From: Sipunculus nudus
Lineage: Eukaryota > Annelida > Sipuncula > Golfingiida > Sipunculidae
Direction of reading: 5' to 3'
Assembly: GCA_026874595.1 (NCBI GenBank)
Contig: CM049322.1
Span: forward strand, 5,009,900 to 5,073,899
DNA length: 64,000 nucleotides
Made by a program: the position numbers and the translations under genes. The notes beneath the pieces are model-generated. The model ran no database searches and was not told where the DNA came from. It was given only the letters and a program-made list of their open reading frames with translations. Positions 60,475-64,000 of this stretch are shown one piece after another (the stretch's first letter is position 1; each line of letters opens with the position of its first letter).

Positions 60475-60892
60475 TGTCGAGAGTCATGTGACATATCATG
60501 TGACGTGGTACCAGCTTTATCTAATAAGACCTGTTATAAAGTCATGTGATGTGTATAAATGTTTTATGTCAATAAGTCGCTGCACACTCGTGTCTGTTAC
60601 ATAGGAATGGTTACCCGCGGAAACTCTGGTAGGGGATTCGTAGCCCACTAGTCAATAATTAACCAGCATGAAGAACGCATTCATGGACCAGGAAACAATA
60701 TCCATTTAGAATGTTGGAATTATTTTGAAATTCAGTTCGTTAATAATCAACTGGATCATCATTTATTTTGCTCAGGGTCCTAGGTATACGCAAAATGGTA
60801 CTTCAGTGAATGCAGTCTTGAATTTAATATTTTTACAAACTAATATTTTCATTGCTCAGATTGTTAGACAAATGATAATTTTATACATTTTG

Positions 60893-60893
<1 letters not shown>

Positions 60894-60932
<39 letters not shown>
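60894..60932. repeat. (AT)n microsatellite
   Basis: AT dinucleotides with one ACAT interruption. Confidence 0.9.
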
Positions 60933-62953
60933 ATGAAAACGTTATGCATTAAACTGTGTGTATTTTGGTGACATAAACATTGGTTGACAGTAAGGGTAAA
61001 TACACATATATCCGATTATACGAGAAATGCCAGCGGTGTAAACATGCAGGTTTATTTGATATAAATTTCAGTCATATATCCTCCCAAGATTTCTTGGGAT
61101 GCTTCGCTACGTGCTACATTCCATGTTCTGCAGCTTAACCTGAGACACCAGGTCTAGATGTGAAATAGGAACGTATGTCTTGTCCATGTTCTAGACAGTG
61201 TTTAGCACGATGTATAAGTGGTCGTGGTGGCTTCTGGTGAAATGACTTAAAGGATGAGATGGGATTCTAAAACTGGAATAAACTAAAATTGACATAACTG
61301 ATTCAGTGGCACAAAGCACTATATCCGTAAACACATGGCTTGATACAACACTGTGGAACGTGGTGGCGTAATAATCAGGGCGTTCCCATATCTTACTGAC
61401 TTCCGCGCTAAGACTCTTAGCTTTAGTGCAATCCGAGGTGAGATTTATCTGCTTAGATAACGTGATTGTACAGTCGTAGCATTATACCTCGTTAATCTCT
61501 ATAGGGAACGTGTCTTCATATTCCCTGCATTTGACCGGTGTATTCATGGGGCATACTAATGTAAAGAGATTGAGATATTGAGGTTAATGGTACTCTGCCA
61601 AACGCCTATTCGTCTTCAAATTCGTTTTTTTATTACGTACGTTAAATGTTTTTATTGATGCATTGACTGAGAATAACGACAAGATTATACTTGACGTTCA
61701 GTTCCCGTTTAATACATTCTTAACAACCAGAACTTTCAATGTTTGTCCTGATAGGCATATAATTAGGACGCGCTATAATTCTTGTTTGTCAAACACAGTT
61801 TTATGTTTATAATACGAAGACTGGAAAACAACGATAGCACTATCTATATTCCTTTGCCATTAATCGCGGAATCGGCTATATATAAACACCTTTTGTTTAT
61901 AAACATTTACATGTCATCTCTCTCTCATCAAAAGGAAAGGAAGGGCCTTTATAGAGCTTTACAGAGTTAAAATTTATTCTGATGTCATTATTTTTGTTCT
62001 TCTCCTCTATCTATATGTATAAAAAAACAGAAAACGTGTTCCGTGGTGTGTTATGAGGCAAGTACTGCCCACTTTTGTTTATCTCGTACATATAACGTTC
62101 TCCTCCATATATATGTGACAGGTCGGTCCGTTCGTATGCATTCCGGTCCACTTTCTTGTCTGATTCGTGAAGAGTCTTATAGACCAGCGTAAACTATTTT
62201 GTTTCATACGACGTTTTTTCATACATCATGCAGGTGAGGTGCGGGGGCAGTATAAACAGTGACCATGTCTCTGCAACTGAACATAAGAATGTAACAATAG
62301 ACGTACTGCCTCACGGAGAGTCCGCGCTTGTCTCATTATAAAGACCAATAATTCAACAATAAACATACATAGGTAATATTGTGAAGTATTTTGAATAAAG
62401 TACTAGTTACTTACGAATAGTGTCATATTAAATACTCTACCCACTCTTAGACAGTCTTGGAATTCCTACGGTAATTCAAACAAAAGTTCTTTCAATTAAA
62501 ATACTTCGTTTATGAAAATTAACAGAACAAGCATAACATCAGTAAATAATATTATTTCTTAGAATAGTAAAGATTACTTCCTAAATCATTAATAAGCCTT
62601 TTGTCATTGACTGATGACTTTGAAAGATATTGTAGAAATCCTACCTGAACATAAAAATAGTACTGCTTCACGGAAAGTCAGCGCTGGCCTGAATTTTCTG
62701 CAGAGTTCGTCCTGTGCATTCGTGATGACAACAACTTTCCGCTCAATTGCACCTGTTCATTACGATAGTTCATGATTACGAAAACTGGTCCTTAGGAGTA
62801 AAACTGGTTTGCAACCAATTACGACCAGCGAGATAGCGAAATAGCCATCCAAATGGCCATTGTAATTAGGTTAGTGATAATGGTTCCAATGAAGAATGAT
62901 AATCTATGGTATACCAAATGTTTATCAGGTGCATATATAGAACGAACCGATAC

Positions 62954-62955
<2 letters not shown>

Positions 62956-63026
<71 letters not shown>

Positions 63027-63028
63027 TG
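62956..63028. repeat. (TA)n(TG)n compound microsatellite
   Basis: About 20 TA units pass into about 14 TG units. The overlapping open frames on both strands are products of this repeat. Confidence 0.95.
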
Positions 63029-63075
63029 TGTAACCAGACACACAAAAGCGTTCCTACTGGCTTTGATGGTGAAGC

Positions 63076-63195
63076 TTGTTTTATTAGCAAAGCGGTAGAA
63101 CGTCTGACTTGTGTGTCACAGGTAACGGGTTAGAACCCACATTCTGGCCTGATTTCTATTTTCACCCTTTAAAATGGTGTCAGAAGTGGGATCCG
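63076..63195 (+). mobile_element. tRNA-like SINE or retroelement fragment
   Basis: ATTAGCAAAGCGGTAGAACG resembles a tRNA D-arm and A box, and GGGTTAGAACCCAC resembles a T-arm and B box. Some 25 nt further is TGGTGTCAGAAGTGGGAT (63175-63192), which reads as a primer-binding site complementary to the 3' end of a tRNA, probably tRNA-Leu. It could be a SINE or a broken LTR-element edge. Confidence 0.5.
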
Positions 63196-64000
63196 GGGAG
63201 TGATGTGACATAATGCCCCATACATTGTACGTTTGGTTCTAGTTTTCTATGGATATAATTTAACCTAAATGATTAGAGGATTCTACGGCACGATAGAGTT
63301 CGACAAATCCAGGGCTGATATGGCTGCGTGCATTTGCGTGTGTGTGTTCGGGATTGGAAAACGCAACGTGATAGTATAAACAAGTCGAATCACAATTTAA
63401 AAACATGGTGCAGCGTGGGTCATTACTGTGTTGTGTGGGTTATAATCATTGTGCTCTTTTTTTTAATCTAGTACTTTCCTGGCCTGAACATGTTTCAGGA
63501 GAGAGATAAAGAGAGTAATATTGATTTAATTGATTAAATTGGTAAAGCAGTAAGCAGCTGTTGTTCCTGGTAATAACGACGGCATGCAGATCCTCCATCG
63601 TGACCGTAATGTTTAGTGAAATTTTTGCACAGGTCAATTATTCTGCATAGTGTGTTCAAATTTAATCTATACCAAGAAAGAAGATTAAATCTTTTCATCC
63701 TTATACTGCAAATACGTGTACTTTAAAATATTTGGCAACCGTTACCAAGCTTTTGGCAATTTCTCCTGATTTAAATAATAGCAGATATTACTAAGGATTT
63801 GCAGATCTCATCTAATGATATGGTGATATATGGCCAACATAGGATTTGCCTCCCACAGGACAAGCCATTCACGGTTTATAAGAGACAAAGTACCATTTGT
63901 GGTATGGTGATAGAAATGCAGAATTTTATACATGCATGTATCCACATTTTATCCGTAAAACTAAAAATATATCAACTTCAGATGTTAGTGATTTTGTCAT

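Larger units (their letters stand above)
59808..64000. other. Region upstream of the CARD gene, no further gene recognised
   Basis: I looked on the minus strand for GTPase motifs that would make the CARD gene a full GBP and found none. Holds a G run (60060-60073), AT and GT microsatellites, and the tRNA-like fragment at 63076. Open frames at 60725, 61782, 62819-63133 and 63446 are short or microsatellite-derived. Confidence 0.5.

Noticed and set aside
63846-64000. Possible exon after TTGCCTCCCACAG, open to the window edge
   Set aside because: A plausible acceptor and about 140 nt of open frame, but no recognisable protein and no partner exon; too weak to call.

Overview
This looks like a window from an animal nuclear genome, most likely a mollusc and probably a bivalve. 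It is AT-rich, the genes are split into short exons by large introns with GT-AG borders, and it is full of dinucleotide microsatellites, minisatellites, MITEs, tRNA-derived SINEs and elements with a 5' hairpin and internal tandem repeats. The species is inferred from this style only; nothing in the sequence names it. No prokaryotic features were seen.

Three protein-coding genes can be assembled by joining exons at splice sites with consistent reading phase. (1) 1590-16799, plus strand: a complete 13-exon gene for a 572-residue SLC13-type sodium/dicarboxylate (di/tricarboxylate) transporter. (2) 32633-50671, plus strand: a gene for a 1231-residue protein whose C-terminal third matches JHY (C11orf63, juvenile hydrocephalus protein), a motile-cilium factor. 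A 960-residue Gln-rich N-terminal part lies in one exon, followed by four small coding exons. (3) 59807-54724, minus strand, convergent with JHY: an 11-exon gene for a 445-residue protein with four tandem helical repeats resembling the C-terminal helical domain of guanylate-binding proteins (GBPs), ending in a CARD death-fold domain. No GTPase domain is visible for it in the window. This third gene is the most novel item here.

Between the genes: 16800-32632 is intergenic and/or 5'-untranslated intron sequence of JHY, packed with mobile-element remnants. These include a hAT-like element with a perfect 8-bp target duplication that carries a second element inside it, a second hAT-like element, and hairpin/tandem-repeat elements reminiscent of Helitron-like 'pearl' elements. 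The 9.8-kb first coding intron of JHY holds a SINE and a MITE, and its fourth coding intron holds about 2 kb of 31-bp and 38-bp minisatellite that begins at the splice donor. 59808-64000 holds a possible promoter for gene 3, microsatellites and a tRNA-like SINE fragment, but no further gene that I can support.

The three genes have no evident shared pathway: one is a plasma-membrane metabolite transporter, one a ciliary protein, one a putative innate-immune adaptor. All exon borders are read by eye; transcript data were not available.
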